Below are positions 26,400 to 32,709 of a stretch of DNA of 32,709 bases, piece by piece; the stretch's first letter is position 1, and every line of letters begins with the position of its first letter. Location of the stretch: the NCBI GenBank assembly GCA_030446525.1, contig JAUJNC010000045.1:1-32709 (forward strand), in the 5' to 3' direction. Position numbers and translations under genes: made by a program. Source of the DNA: Armatimonadaceae bacterium (GTDB lineage: Bacteria; Armatimonadota; Armatimonadia; Armatimonadales; Armatimonadaceae). The notes under the pieces were generated by a model. That model was not told the origin of the DNA and searched no databases. It saw only the letters and a program-made list of their open reading frames with translations.

Positions 26400-28187
26400 T
26401 CAGGAGGGCAGGTCCACCCGGTAGATGGTGATCTCCCGGTTGCGGAAGACCGGACGCAGGTACGGCGGCGCGGACGCGGGCCACGGCGCGGGGGCATAGA
26501 CGACGGCGCCCTTTTCATCGCGCAGGCTAGCCGTGCCGAGCGCGTTTACGTGGAGCACGTACCGGATGCCCGCCGCGCGCAGCAGACCGATCCGGAACGC
26601 GTCGGGGGTGCCGGCGCGGAAGAACTCCGTGGCCGCCGCCAGCTTTTCGCCGTAGCGCGCGGTCTCGCTCCAGTGGCCGTTGTAGACCACGTTCCCGGCG
26701 AGCGCGGGCACGTAGGCCGCCAGATGCGGGCGCAGGGGGAAGAAGGGGAACCGCTGGTGGGACGTGGGGTCCGGCGCCACGAGCACGGCGTCGCGGGGCC
26801 CGGTGTTGTCCCGGAGCCAGCGCAGGGCCTCCCGTTCGCCGGCGGTCAGGCGCGGCCGGTGCGACGTCGCGCTGGCGTTCTGCGCCAGATGGCTCATGTC
26901 GCGCGCGAGGAACCAGACGTTGGTGGGCGTCGTGAACAGGACCGCGCCTGCCAGGGCGATGCGCGGCAGGTCGCCCGGCAGGCGCGCGGCCCACTGCGCC
27001 AGCACCGCCCCGGCCAGCAGGCACAGCGGCAGGTGCGCACCCATCAGCAGCTTGCGCTGGAAGGGCAGCGGCAGGTACGCGACCGCGACGCCGGCCACGG
27101 CCCAGGTCAGGAGCAGGCGGAACGAGGCCGCGTCGGTGAAAAGGCGGGCCAGGCGGGCGCGCTCGGCGCCGCGCGGGCGCAGAAGCGCGAGCGCCAGCGC
27201 CCACAGCGCGAGCAGGGCGGGCAGGCCCAGGCCCAGGAGCACCCACCCGGGCGAGGCGCTGCGGGTGAACGTGGTGAAGGCCCGCTGAAAGAAGACGGTT
27301 TCGACCCGCAAGGCCCAGAACTGGTACGCGACCGTCGGCAGGGTCGCCAGACCCACGGCGAGCAGGCGCGCCCAGCCGCCCGTGTCCACGCGCCGCGCCC
27401 CCAGATCGGAAACGAGCCGGTATGCCCCCCAGGCGGCGAACAGGGGGATGACGTCATAGGAGTGGAAGTTCCCCAGCAGCGCGCCCGCGACGGCGGCCGG
27501 CCACAGGTCGCGCGCACGCCCGGTGCGCTCCGCCCGCAGCATCGCCGCGAAGAACACCGCCATCAGCGCGATCGCGGCCGGGAATAGGGGGTTGGCGTAC
27601 AGCGAAAGGAACGCGATCGCTTCGGGCTGCCACAGGTCCACGGGCTGGTCCGTGCCGCGCGCCGGCGCCTGACCGGACCACGCCCACCCGAACCCCGCCG
27701 CGACGCACACGAGCGCGAACGCCGTCTGGCGCGCCCGCGCCTCCCGCAGCGTGGCGCGCAGGAGCGCCGTGACCGCCCACAGCAGCAGCGCGCCCGCCGC
27801 GATCCGCGCGCCGTGATAAACCGCGATGGGGGGCAGACCGGTGACGCGGGCGGCTGTCCCCAGCAGCCAGAAGAACAGGTTGAAAACCACGCCGCGCTGC
27901 GGCTCGGTGGTGAACTGGTTGCGCAGGAAGAAGTGCCCCGCCTCGGCCTGCCGCATCCAGGCCAGGTACACGCCGGCGTCGTCGATGTTGTTCACGAAGA
28001 ACCCGGTGTACACCTGGCCGGGCGGCGTGACGGCGTACCCCCAGAGGTACGGCAGCGAAGCGAAAAGCAAGGTGAGTGCGCCCAGGGCGACGTAGAAGCG
28101 CCGCTCACGGCGCCCCTCGGCATCGGAGGCTAGGGCGCCGCTCGTCGGAGCGGAAGGGAGAACCGGGCTGCGGGTCCTGGTTGCCAT
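26400..28187 (-). CDS. Polytopic membrane protein, GT-C glycosyltransferase-like
   Basis: This protein of about 595 residues from ATG 28187 has at least ten hydrophobic segments; the first is FYVALGALTLLFASLPYLWGY. The first large loop reads GFFVNNIDDAGVYLAWMRQAEAGHFFLRNQFTTEP, placing an acidic pair (DD) where GT-C polyprenyl-phosphate-sugar transferases carry their catalytic acid. The C-terminal part, from about residue 440, is a soluble domain (EREALRWLRDNTGPRDAVLVAPDP, GNVVYNGHWSETARYGEKLAAATEFF), a layout common in GT39/PMT-like and related uncharacterised proteins. The role, transfer of a sugar outside the cytoplasm, is inferred. It starts 28 bp after the DUF4432 gene; the ribosome binding site is weak. 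An extended open frame to 28265 overlaps that gene and was rejected. Confidence 0.7.
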   Translation of the reverse strand: MATRTRSPVLPSAPTSGALASDAEGRRERRFYVALGALTLLFASLPYLWGYAVTPPGQVYTGFFVNNIDDAGVYLAWMRQAEAGHFFLRNQFTTEPQRGVVFNLFFWLLGTAARVTGLPPIAVYHGARIAAGALLLWAVTALLRATLREARARQTAFALVCVAAGFGWAWSGQAPARGTDQPVDLWQPEAIAFLSLYANPLFPAAIALMAVFFAAMLRAERTGRARDLWPAAVAGALLGNFHSYDVIPLFAAWGAYRLVSDLGARRVDTGGWARLLAVGLATLPTVAYQFWALRVETVFFQRAFTTFTRSASPGWVLLGLGLPALLALWALALALLRPRGAERARLARLFTDAASFRLLLTWAVAGVAVAYLPLPFQRKLLMGAHLPLCLLAGAVLAQWAARLPGDLPRIALAGAVLFTTPTNVWFLARDMSHLAQNASATSHRPRLTAGEREALRWLRDNTGPRDAVLVAPDPTSHQRFPFFPLRPHLAAYVPALAGNVVYNGHWSETARYGEKLAAATEFFRAGTPDAFRIGLLRAAGIRYVLHVNALGTASLRDEKGAVVYAPAPWPASAPPYLRPVFRNREITIYRVDLPS

Positions 28188-28215
28188 GGGAATGCCGTCT
28201 GCGGGAAGCCTGTCC

Positions 28216-29289
28216 TCACGCCAGTCGCCGCACTTCCTCCTCCGCCTCGGCGATCGCTTCCCCACCTTCGAGTACGCAGAGCGTCACCGAGAAGTGCCGG
28301 ATCTCGCCGGGCGCGATGGTCTGCAGGCGTCCCGCCGCGCGCTCGGCGGCGCGGCCCCGCCCGCGGCCGGTTGGCGGCTCGATCCCGCAAACGTACTCGC
28401 CCTGCCCCATCATCTTCCACTGGGTCAGGTAAGGCAGGGCCGCCGCGTCATAAGCGACACGGACGGCGATCTGCCCGGGACCGTTGATAAGCAGCACGGG
28501 TACGACGCCGTTTTGATCCGCAACAGCGTCGTGGAAAAAACCTGCTCCTCGTAGCCCGGCTGCGGGCGCTTCGAGCCTGTTCCAGGCGGCAAGGCCCGGC
28601 TCCGCGACGGCGTCGCGCGGCTCGGTGCCCCGGGTCGGGGCCACGATCTCGGTGTCTTCGCTTACCAGCGGCCAGCCGAAGTTGATGTGGTACAGCAGCA
28701 TCAAGGGCGAGGTCTTGAAGCCCGCGTTCTCCACCCGGTCCTCGATCCGCATCCGGGCCTCGCCCACCGGGGCCGTTATCTTGCGGGTCAGGCGCAGGTT
28801 CTCGCCGAAGACGCGCGCCTCGCGCAGGGTCCCCTGCACGGCCACACTCGCCTGGTCGCCGTCCCACTCGGTCCAGGCGCCGTCCTCCTCGGCCGGCAGG
28901 TGCGAGATGCGCCCGTGCAGGCCCAGCGCCTCGTCACCGTCCTGGTTCGCCATGCCCGCATTGGAAAGGCCGCAGGTCGTCACCAGGCCGCCGTAGAAGG
29001 TCCGCAGCCAGCCGCGACCTTCCGGCTCGAAGGCGTGGGGGTGCGCCTCGCCGGTGTGCGAGATCCACGCCAGCGGCATGTCCTTGTAGGCGGCGTGCGC
29101 GATGTCCATCCCGCGCGACAGCAGCACGGTGAACTGCAGGCCGCCGCCCGTGCGCACCCGCGCCGCCCGGACGCCCGCGCGCACACCGGCCCGGGACGTG
29201 AACGCCGCCACGCCCGCCACCTGCGCCAGATCGCCCACCCGCTCCAAACGCTCGCGCTTGGTCCACTCCCGCCCCCACAACCGCGCCAT
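28216..29289 (-). CDS. Aldose 1-epimerase-like protein, DUF4432 family
   Basis: This 357-residue protein has the galactose-mutarotase-like beta-sandwich of DUF4432. Motifs: LLSRGMDIAHAAYKDMPLAWIS, GWLRTFYGGLVTTCGLSNAG, LGLHGRISHLPAE (family His), LMLLYHINFGWPL, YLTQWKMMGQGEYVCGIEPPT. The substrate is an unknown sugar. ATG 29289 is preferred to the adjacent GTG 29292 because GGGGAGGA lies 7 bases before it. At about 28530-28550 the product reads GLRGAG where the family pattern would be GYEEQV. This is explained by one extra G and one missing T in two homopolymers that cancel each other, good evidence for sequencing error. It is the first gene behind the promoter at 29316-29345. Confidence 0.85.
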   Translation of the reverse strand: MARLWGREWTKRERLERVGDLAQVAGVAAFTSRAGVRAGVRAARVRTGGGLQFTVLLSRGMDIAHAAYKDMPLAWISHTGEAHPHAFEPEGRGWLRTFYGGLVTTCGLSNAGMANQDGDEALGLHGRISHLPAEEDGAWTEWDGDQASVAVQGTLREARVFGENLRLTRKITAPVGEARMRIEDRVENAGFKTSPLMLLYHINFGWPLVSEDTEIVAPTRGTEPRDAVAEPGLAAWNRLEAPAAGLRGAGFFHDAVADQNGVVPVLLINGPGQIAVRVAYDAAALPYLTQWKMMGQGEYVCGIEPPTGRGRGRAAERAAGRLQTIAPGEIRHFSVTLCVLEGGEAIAEAEEEVRRLA

Positions 29290-29315
29290 CACTTCGTCCT
29301 CCCCGTTGTTGCCTC

Positions 29316-29345
29316 AGTGTAGCAACCCCGGCGTGGGCATGTCAA
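29316..29345 (-). promoter_or_regulatory. Sigma70 promoter of the DUF4432-membrane protein unit
   Basis: On the minus strand TTGACA (29345-29340), an 18-base spacer and TACACT (29321-29316). Transcription would begin near 29309, about 20 bases before the ATG at 29289. Confidence 0.85.
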
Positions 29346-29640
29346 GGCTTCCGAACCGTGTATAAGAACATCGTTACTCACCTTACGCGTTGGGCTGCGC
29401 GCGTCTCACTATGGTGGTCCGGCTGCGCTCTGTGCTGCATGTCGCGCCACGTCGCGAGAAGCACGCCTTTGACGTGCACGTGCTTACGACGAACCTTAAC
29501 AAGGACACGAACGGCACTTTGAGCTAAGCCGCCATGTGCCGGGTAGGCTGCGGCGAGGCAATCACGCGGTGGGCGCTGTCCGCCCGTGAGGGCGTTATCC
29601 CAGCGCCCGGGCGGGTAAAAGGGGACGGCGGGTAGGTCAC
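29346..29640. other. Intergenic region without recognisable gene
   Basis: No credible coding sequence, RNA gene or consensus promoter was found. The only local feature is the short palindrome GCACGTGC near 29478. The promoter of the plus-strand gene at 29667 should lie here but I could not identify it. Confidence 0.5.
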
Positions 29641-29666
29641 AAACGCGGAGGTAGGAGGTAGACGCC

Positions 29667-30017
29667 ATGGGCGACAAGGACAAAGGCAAGGGCGACAAGC
29701 CCAAGGACGAGAATCCCAGGAAGCGCAAGCGGCACGAGGTGCGGTTGGTGGTGCCGCTGGAGGTCAAGGCCGACACCCAGAAAGAGGCGGCCGTCGCGGC
29801 GATGCAGTGGCTCCTGGAGGTGCTGGTCAAAGCCAAGGAGCCGGCGGGGCTGTCCGTGTTCCCGCCCGAACCCTACCGTGTGGAGCCAGAACCACGCGAC
29901 AAGGCGGGTGACGCCGGGCCGGGCGCTCTGCCCCCGGGCGAACTGGACGGGAACGACAAGACCCATCGGGACGGGGCGGCCGAGCGCCCCGGCGGCGAGC
30001 ACAGGCCGCGCTACTAG
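29667..30017 (+). CDS. Small charged hypothetical protein
   Basis: This 116-residue protein is preceded by AGGAGGT at ideal distance from the ATG, which supports translation. The N-terminal 25 residues are Lys/Asp/Gly-rich (MGDKDKGKGDKPKDENPRKR). The middle, about 24-55, reads EVRLVVPLEVKADTQKEAAVAAMQWLLEVLVKAKE, a beta-strand plus amphipathic helix. The rest is Pro/Gly/Asp-rich and probably disordered. No signal peptide or membrane segment and no recognised family. Its TAG stop overlaps the stop of the carbonic anhydrase gene on the other strand (CTAG shared). Confidence 0.6.
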   Translation: MGDKDKGKGDKPKDENPRKRKRHEVRLVVPLEVKADTQKEAAVAAMQWLLEVLVKAKEPAGLSVFPPEPYRVEPEPRDKAGDAGPGALPPGELDGNDKTHRDGAAERPGGEHRPRY

Positions 30018-30619
30018 CCCGCGCGGAGGAGGCTCAAGTCCCGCAACAGGCCGTCCTGGAGGCGGTAAATCCACCCGTGTACGGCTAGTTGCTGCCCGCG
30101 CGCCCAGGCGTCCTGCACGATGGTCGTCTGGCTGACGTTGACCACCTGCTCCGTGACGTTCAACTCGCACATCCGGTCGAATCGCAGCGACTCCTCCGGG
30201 ATGGCGGCGAGGTGCGCCTGGTGCTTGTGCTGAACGTCCTGCACGTGACGCAGCCAGTTGTCGATGAGGCCCAGTTTGTCGCCCCGCAGGGCCGCCTGCA
30301 CGCCGCCGCACCCGTAGTGGCCGCACACGATGATGTGCTGTACCTGGAGCACGTCCACGGCGTACTGGAGGACCGACAGGCAGTTCAAGTCCGTATGCAC
30401 CACGACGTTGGCCACGTTGCGGTGGACGAACAGTTCGCCGGGCAGTAGTCCGACGATTTCGTTGGCGGGCACGCGGCTGTCCGAGCAGCCGATCCACAGG
30501 TAGTCGGGCGCCTGCTGGCGCGACAGCTCGGCGAAGAAATCGGGCCGCTGCGCCGTGATTGTTTCGGCCCAGGCGCGGTTGTTCGCGAACAGATGGCTTA
30601 AAGGGCTCAAGGCGTGCAT
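30014..30619 (-). CDS. can: Beta-class carbonic anhydrase
   Basis: This intact 201-residue cytoplasmic enzyme interconverts CO2 and bicarbonate. Zinc ligands and the catalytic dyad are complete: C45-S-D47-S-R49, H101-Y-G-C104. FVHRNVAN and LQYAVDVLQVQHIIVCGHYGCGG are typical, as is the C-terminal VHGWIYRLQDGLL. GGAG lies just before the ATG at 30619. It follows terC by 66 bp and could be read from it or from the -10 box at 30673. Confidence 0.95.
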   Translation of the reverse strand: MHALSPLSHLFANNRAWAETITAQRPDFFAELSRQQAPDYLWIGCSDSRVPANEIVGLLPGELFVHRNVANVVVHTDLNCLSVLQYAVDVLQVQHIIVCGHYGCGGVQAALRGDKLGLIDNWLRHVQDVQHKHQAHLAAIPEESLRFDRMCELNVTEQVVNVSQTTIVQDAWARGQQLAVHGWIYRLQDGLLRDLSLLRAG

Positions 30620-30672
30620 GTGGCTCCAAAAAGGGTTGAACGGGTCGGCGACGGCCTACCGCCTGACACACA

Positions 30673-30678
30673 ATTATA
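30673..30678 (-). promoter_or_regulatory. Candidate -10 box for the carbonic anhydrase gene
   Basis: TATAAT on the minus strand (30678-30673), 54 bases before the ATG. The -35 position would fall inside the end of terC and has no consensus match. It may be a weak or activated promoter. Confidence 0.4.
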
Positions 30679-30685
30679 CCCGCCT

Positions 30686-31711
30686 TTAGACGGCAGACGT
30701 CGTCGTGGAGCCCGCCGTACTTGGTAAATCGGCGGGTTCCGGTCCGGCGCTGCCCGCCGTGTTCCTGGGCCACACGAGCGATGCGACGACCGACAGCGCC
30801 ATCGTGGCGGCGATGACGCCGAGCGACAGCGCGGTGTTCACCTTGTCGCCGGTGAAGTGCGTGTAAAGCATCTTGCCGCCCACGAAGACCAGAATGACCG
30901 ACAGGCCGTAGTGCAGATAGTGGAACATCTTCATGACGCCGGCCAGCGCGAAGTACAGCGAGCGGAGCCCCAGGATCGCGAACACGTTCGCCGTGTAGAC
31001 CAGGAACGGCTCGCGCGTGACCGCCAGGATGGCCGGGATGCTGTCCACGGCGAACACGACGTCGGTGAGTTCGACGAAGAGCAGGGCGACGAAGAGGGGC
31101 GTGGCCCACACGCGCCGGTCGATGCGCGTGAAGAACTTGCCGCCGTGGTAGTCGCTCGTGACGGGCACGAACCGCTTGAACAGGCGCAGGACGGGATTCT
31201 TCTCGGGCTCCAGCTTCTTGTCTTTTTGCAGGGCCATCTTGACGCCGGTCAGGATGAGGAAGCCGCCGAAGACGACCACCATCCACGCGAACCGGTTGAT
31301 GAGCGCGACGCCCGCGAAGATGAAGAACGCCCGGAACACGAGCGCGCCCAGTATGCCCCAGAACAGCACCTTGTGCTGGTACAGGGCGGGGACCGCGAAG
31401 TACGAGAAGATGAGCAGGATGACGAACAGGTTGTCCACGCTCAGCGACTTCTCGATCAGGTAGCCGGTCAGGAACGACAGGGCCGCCTCGCCGTTCGTGT
31501 AAGGGCTGCCCGGCTGAATTCTGTCCCACCCGAAGAACAGAATGGCGTTGAAGACGAAGGCGAGCGCGACCCAGAAAACGCTCCAGCCTACCGCTTCCTT
31601 GAACTTGACCTCGTGCGCCTTGCGGTGGAACACGCCCAGGTCGAGGGCGAGCATGGCGAGCACGAAAAGGTTGAAGCCGACCCAGAACCCGATGGAAACT
31701 CCCTCAGTCAC
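30686..31711 (-). CDS. TerC-family integral membrane protein, probable manganese exporter
   Basis: This 341-residue protein starts at GTG 31711, chosen because GAGGAGG stands 6 bases upstream; the open frame continues 70 codons further but that part is the riboswitch leader. Seven or more membrane helices are visible, with the TerC signatures EKSLSVDNLFVILLIF and LFVELTDVVFAVDSIPA, whose acidic residues are thought to bind the metal. FTRIDRRVWATPLFVALLF and FAILGLRSLYFAL are also typical. It resembles Alx of Escherichia coli, a family linked to manganese export and insertion-linked metalation. The manganese riboswitch in its leader makes Mn2+ homeostasis the most likely job. Confidence 0.93.
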   Translation of the reverse strand: MTEGVSIGFWVGFNLFVLAMLALDLGVFHRKAHEVKFKEAVGWSVFWVALAFVFNAILFFGWDRIQPGSPYTNGEAALSFLTGYLIEKSLSVDNLFVILLIFSYFAVPALYQHKVLFWGILGALVFRAFFIFAGVALINRFAWMVVVFGGFLILTGVKMALQKDKKLEPEKNPVLRLFKRFVPVTSDYHGGKFFTRIDRRVWATPLFVALLFVELTDVVFAVDSIPAILAVTREPFLVYTANVFAILGLRSLYFALAGVMKMFHYLHYGLSVILVFVGGKMLYTHFTGDKVNTALSLGVIAATMALSVVASLVWPRNTAGSAGPEPADLPSTAGSTTTSAV

Positions 31712-31818
31712 GAATGCCTCCTCGTTTTGGTGACGCCCGCTCCGCCGCCCCTGCCACGAGGGCGGGGGCGTTCCGAAAAGCGTCGTCGTTACGAATTCGC
31801 ACCGGGGCACTTCCGCAA

Positions 31819-31843
31819 CGGTCACTTCGGGGCGAAGTGACCG
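31819..31843. other. Perfect hairpin in the terC leader downstream of the riboswitch
   Basis: CGGTCACTTCG (31819-31829), loop GGG, and the complement at 31833-31843: an 11-bp perfect stem. It lies between the riboswitch terminator and the terC start, with no T-run on either side. It may stabilise the processed mRNA 5' end or be a protein-binding site. Confidence 0.5.
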
Positions 31844-31862
31844 ATGCTCGGGCGAGGGCAAC

Positions 31863-31918
31863 AAAAAACCCCCGACCATGCCCCGGCGCAAGAAAGCCTG
31901 GCACAATCGAAGGTCTCG
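31863..31918 (-). terminator. Putative riboswitch-controlled terminator
   Basis: On the minus strand a run of six T (31868-31863) follows GGTCGGGGG (31877-31869). GACC at the 3' end of the aptamer (31917-31914) can pair with GGTC, and GTGCC with GGCAT inside it. Alternatively CTCCCGGCC in the aptamer body can pair with GGTCGGGGG over nine positions including wobbles. Either fold would compete with the aptamer, as expected of an ON switch using transcription termination. Pairing was done by eye. Confidence 0.55.
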
Positions 31919-32008
31919 CACGTTTCACGACAGGCCGGGAGCCAGACAGCGCTCCGTATTGACGACCTACCGCTCCACTGAACTGATTGGGATGGCTACT
32001 CCCCTTCG
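31908..32008 (-). ncRNA. yybP-ykoY manganese riboswitch upstream of terC
   Basis: On the minus strand the P1 stem is CGAAGG (32008-32003) with CCTTCG (31913-31908). Directly after the 5' arm comes the class hallmark GGGGAGTAGC (32004-31995), and directly before the 3' arm CGAGACC (31918-31912). Between them GTCGTCAATACGG also matches the family. These are the two conserved loops (L1 and L3) that dock and bind Mn2+ in this class, and the 101-base length is usual. The class is known to control TerC and MntP-type genes, exactly the gene that follows. High Mn2+ should allow read-through into terC. Confidence 0.92.
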
Positions 32009-32013
32009 CTCTT

Positions 32014-32019
32014 ACTATA
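32014..32019 (-). promoter_or_regulatory. Candidate -10 box for the riboswitch-terC transcript
   Basis: TATAGT on the minus strand (32019-32014) would place the transcription start at the first bases of the riboswitch. No -35 match is seen 16-18 bases upstream. Confidence 0.5.
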
Positions 32020-32050
32020 CCTTATCATGTTGAAATACGCACTATAAAAC

Positions 32051-32066
32051 ACGAAAATAGTTTCGT
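32051..32066. promoter_or_regulatory. AT-rich inverted repeat upstream of terC
   Basis: ACGAAA-atag-TTTCGT in an unusually AT-rich patch between the winged-helix gene and the terC promoter region. It could be an operator near the terC promoter or a weak terminator of the winged-helix gene (GTTTTA follows on the minus strand). Confidence 0.4.
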
Positions 32067-32105
32067 ATTTCGCCGTGAATCACGGCGGCAGAAGCGGGGC
32101 GCAGC

Positions 32106-32417
32106 TCACTCCTTTGGACGGACGGTCATGGCGAGCAGGTCCTGGATGGTGCGGTGCGACTCCACCGGGTGACGCAGCGGCTGCGCCCCACGGATTTCGT
32201 AACGGTTGCGCCGGCCGTCCCGAATCCGGCGGACGGCGCCCGCCTCTTCGAGCTCCGCGACGATTCTTTGTACCGCCCGCTCCGTAATGCCTACCCGCTC
32301 CGCCACATCCCGCAGCCGGGAGGACGGGTCTTGCGCCAGGCAAATAAGCACGTGAGAGTGGTTCGTCAAAAACGTCCAGCCGGCTTCCGGGGTAGCCGAT
32401 TGCTTGTCGTGTCCCAC
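32106..32417 (-). CDS. Winged helix-turn-helix transcriptional regulator
   Basis: This protein of about 103 residues, from GTG 32417 (AGGTG 7 bases upstream), is a single winged-helix domain of MarR/ArsR type. It reads [63 protein letters not shown], with the recognition helix around [17 protein letters not shown] and the wing DGRRNRYEI. The [18 protein letters not shown] tail is common in a widespread group of small regulators. No ligand cysteines are seen. The longer frame to 32510 overlaps the comEC-like gene and has no ribosome binding site. It ends about 87 bases before the terC promoter region; its targets are unknown. Confidence 0.85.
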   Translation of the reverse strand: MGHDKQSATPEAGWTFLTNHSHVLICLAQDPSSRLRDVAERVGITERAVQRIVAELEEAGAVRRIRDGRRNRYEIRGAQPLRHPVESHRTIQDLLAMTVRPKE

Positions 32418-32449
32418 GCAAAACACCTCATCGATGACAGCCCGCGCCG

Positions 32450-32709
32450 TCAGAATTGTGGTGGGGTAGCCCCTGTCCTGACGCGGATGCGCAGGCCGTT
32501 CGAGAGGCACGTCACCGCGCCGTCCTTGTCGGTGCGGTATATGCGCGCGCCGCTTCTGCGCAGGCGATCGAGGACGGCGGGGCTCGGGTAGCCGTGCCGA
32601 TTGCCGGCGTTGACGGAGATGACGGCGACGCGCGGGTGCGCGGCGGCCAGGAAGCGGGGCGTGGTCGAGCGGCTGCTGCCGTGATGGCCCACCTTGAGCA
32701 CATCACAGG
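32450..32709 (-). CDS. C-terminal end of a ComEC/Rec2-like metallo-beta-lactamase-fold protein
   Basis: The last 86 residues of a gene that continues beyond the window. It reads [43 protein letters not shown], followed by [21 protein letters not shown]. The KVGHHGS motif with the later N-x-x-GHP-like NRHGYP is the C-terminal signature of the extracellular metallo-beta-lactamase-like domain of ComEC, the DNA-uptake channel protein; stand-alone MBL-fold hydrolases share it. The N-terminal membrane parts cannot be seen, so ComEC is likely but not certain. The stop is 33 bases before the regulator start. Confidence 0.8.
   Translation of the reverse strand, partial: CDVLKVGHHGSSRSTTPRFLAAAHPRVAVISVNAGNRHGYPSPAVLDRLRRSGARIYRTDKDGAVTCLSNGLRIRVRTGATPPQF

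Noticed and set aside
31712..31921. N-terminal extension of TerC
   Set aside because: The region forms the riboswitch expression platform and hairpins; GTG 31711 has an excellent ribosome binding site and begins the family homology.

Overview
The window looks like one end of a high-GC bacterial contig. It has canonical sigma70-type promoters (a perfect TTGACA-17-TATAAT upstream of the TPR gene), strong AGGAGG-type ribosome binding sites, frequent GTG/TTG starts and housekeeping genes (coaE, rpsA, mutM, htpX, tgt). Sulfatases, a formylglycine-generating enzyme and secreted modular oxidases suggest a saprophyte of complex glycans, for example an Armatimonadota- or Planctomycetota-like organism. 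That placement is inference; no rRNA or diagnostic marker is present.

Layout. (1) 1-6795, minus strand: a sulfated-glycan catabolic cluster read right to left: sulfatase, exported FGE, GH43-type five-bladed propeller protein, sulfatase, PD40-type propeller protein, and a third sulfatase cut off near base 104. There a 34-codon piece of gpmI on the other strand is joined to it, probably an assembly chimera. (2) 7037-9353, plus strand: a PAS-GAF NarL-family histidine kinase and its LuxR-type response regulator. (3) 9734-17685, plus strand: a copper-radical-oxidase locus. A promoter with direct repeats leads to a small exported heavy-metal-associated (HMA)-like protein with an in-frame UGA where the second metal-binding Cys is expected. 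It is followed 25 bp later by a secreted galactose/glyoxal-oxidase-like enzyme with three Ig-like modules, then a terminator, a structured leader and a second, larger paralogue with about ten N-terminal modules. (4) 17767-18662: a conserved 4-Cys protein of unknown function and a possibly leaderless NIL-domain protein, divergently arranged. (5) 18665-24135, minus: htpX, then mutM-rpsA-coaE from a clear promoter, preceded by a GlsB/YeaQ-like membrane protein and a BON-domain lipoprotein that frameshifts hide from ORF calling. (6) 24157-29289, minus: DUF4432 epimerase-like protein and GT-C-type membrane protein from one promoter, TPR protein and tgt from another. (7) 29667-32709: a small charged protein, beta-carbonic anhydrase, a TerC-family transporter behind a yybP-ykoY manganese riboswitch, a winged-helix regulator and the C-terminal end of a ComEC-like protein.

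Caution on quality. About ten genes are broken by one- or two-base indels (FGE, third sulfatase, second oxidase, rpsA, tgt, TPR gene, BON lipoprotein, GlsB, a compensated pair in DUF4432). Essential genes are among them and many indels lie in homopolymers or repeats, so most are probably sequencing or assembly errors and not pseudogenes. Several annotations below were made by joining reading frames by eye.

The most interesting unit is the copper locus: a dedicated exported HMA-like copper carrier, possibly a selenoprotein, in operon with a secreted copper radical oxidase. The three sulfatases all need an FGE, itself a copper enzyme, and this one keeps both catalytic cysteines.
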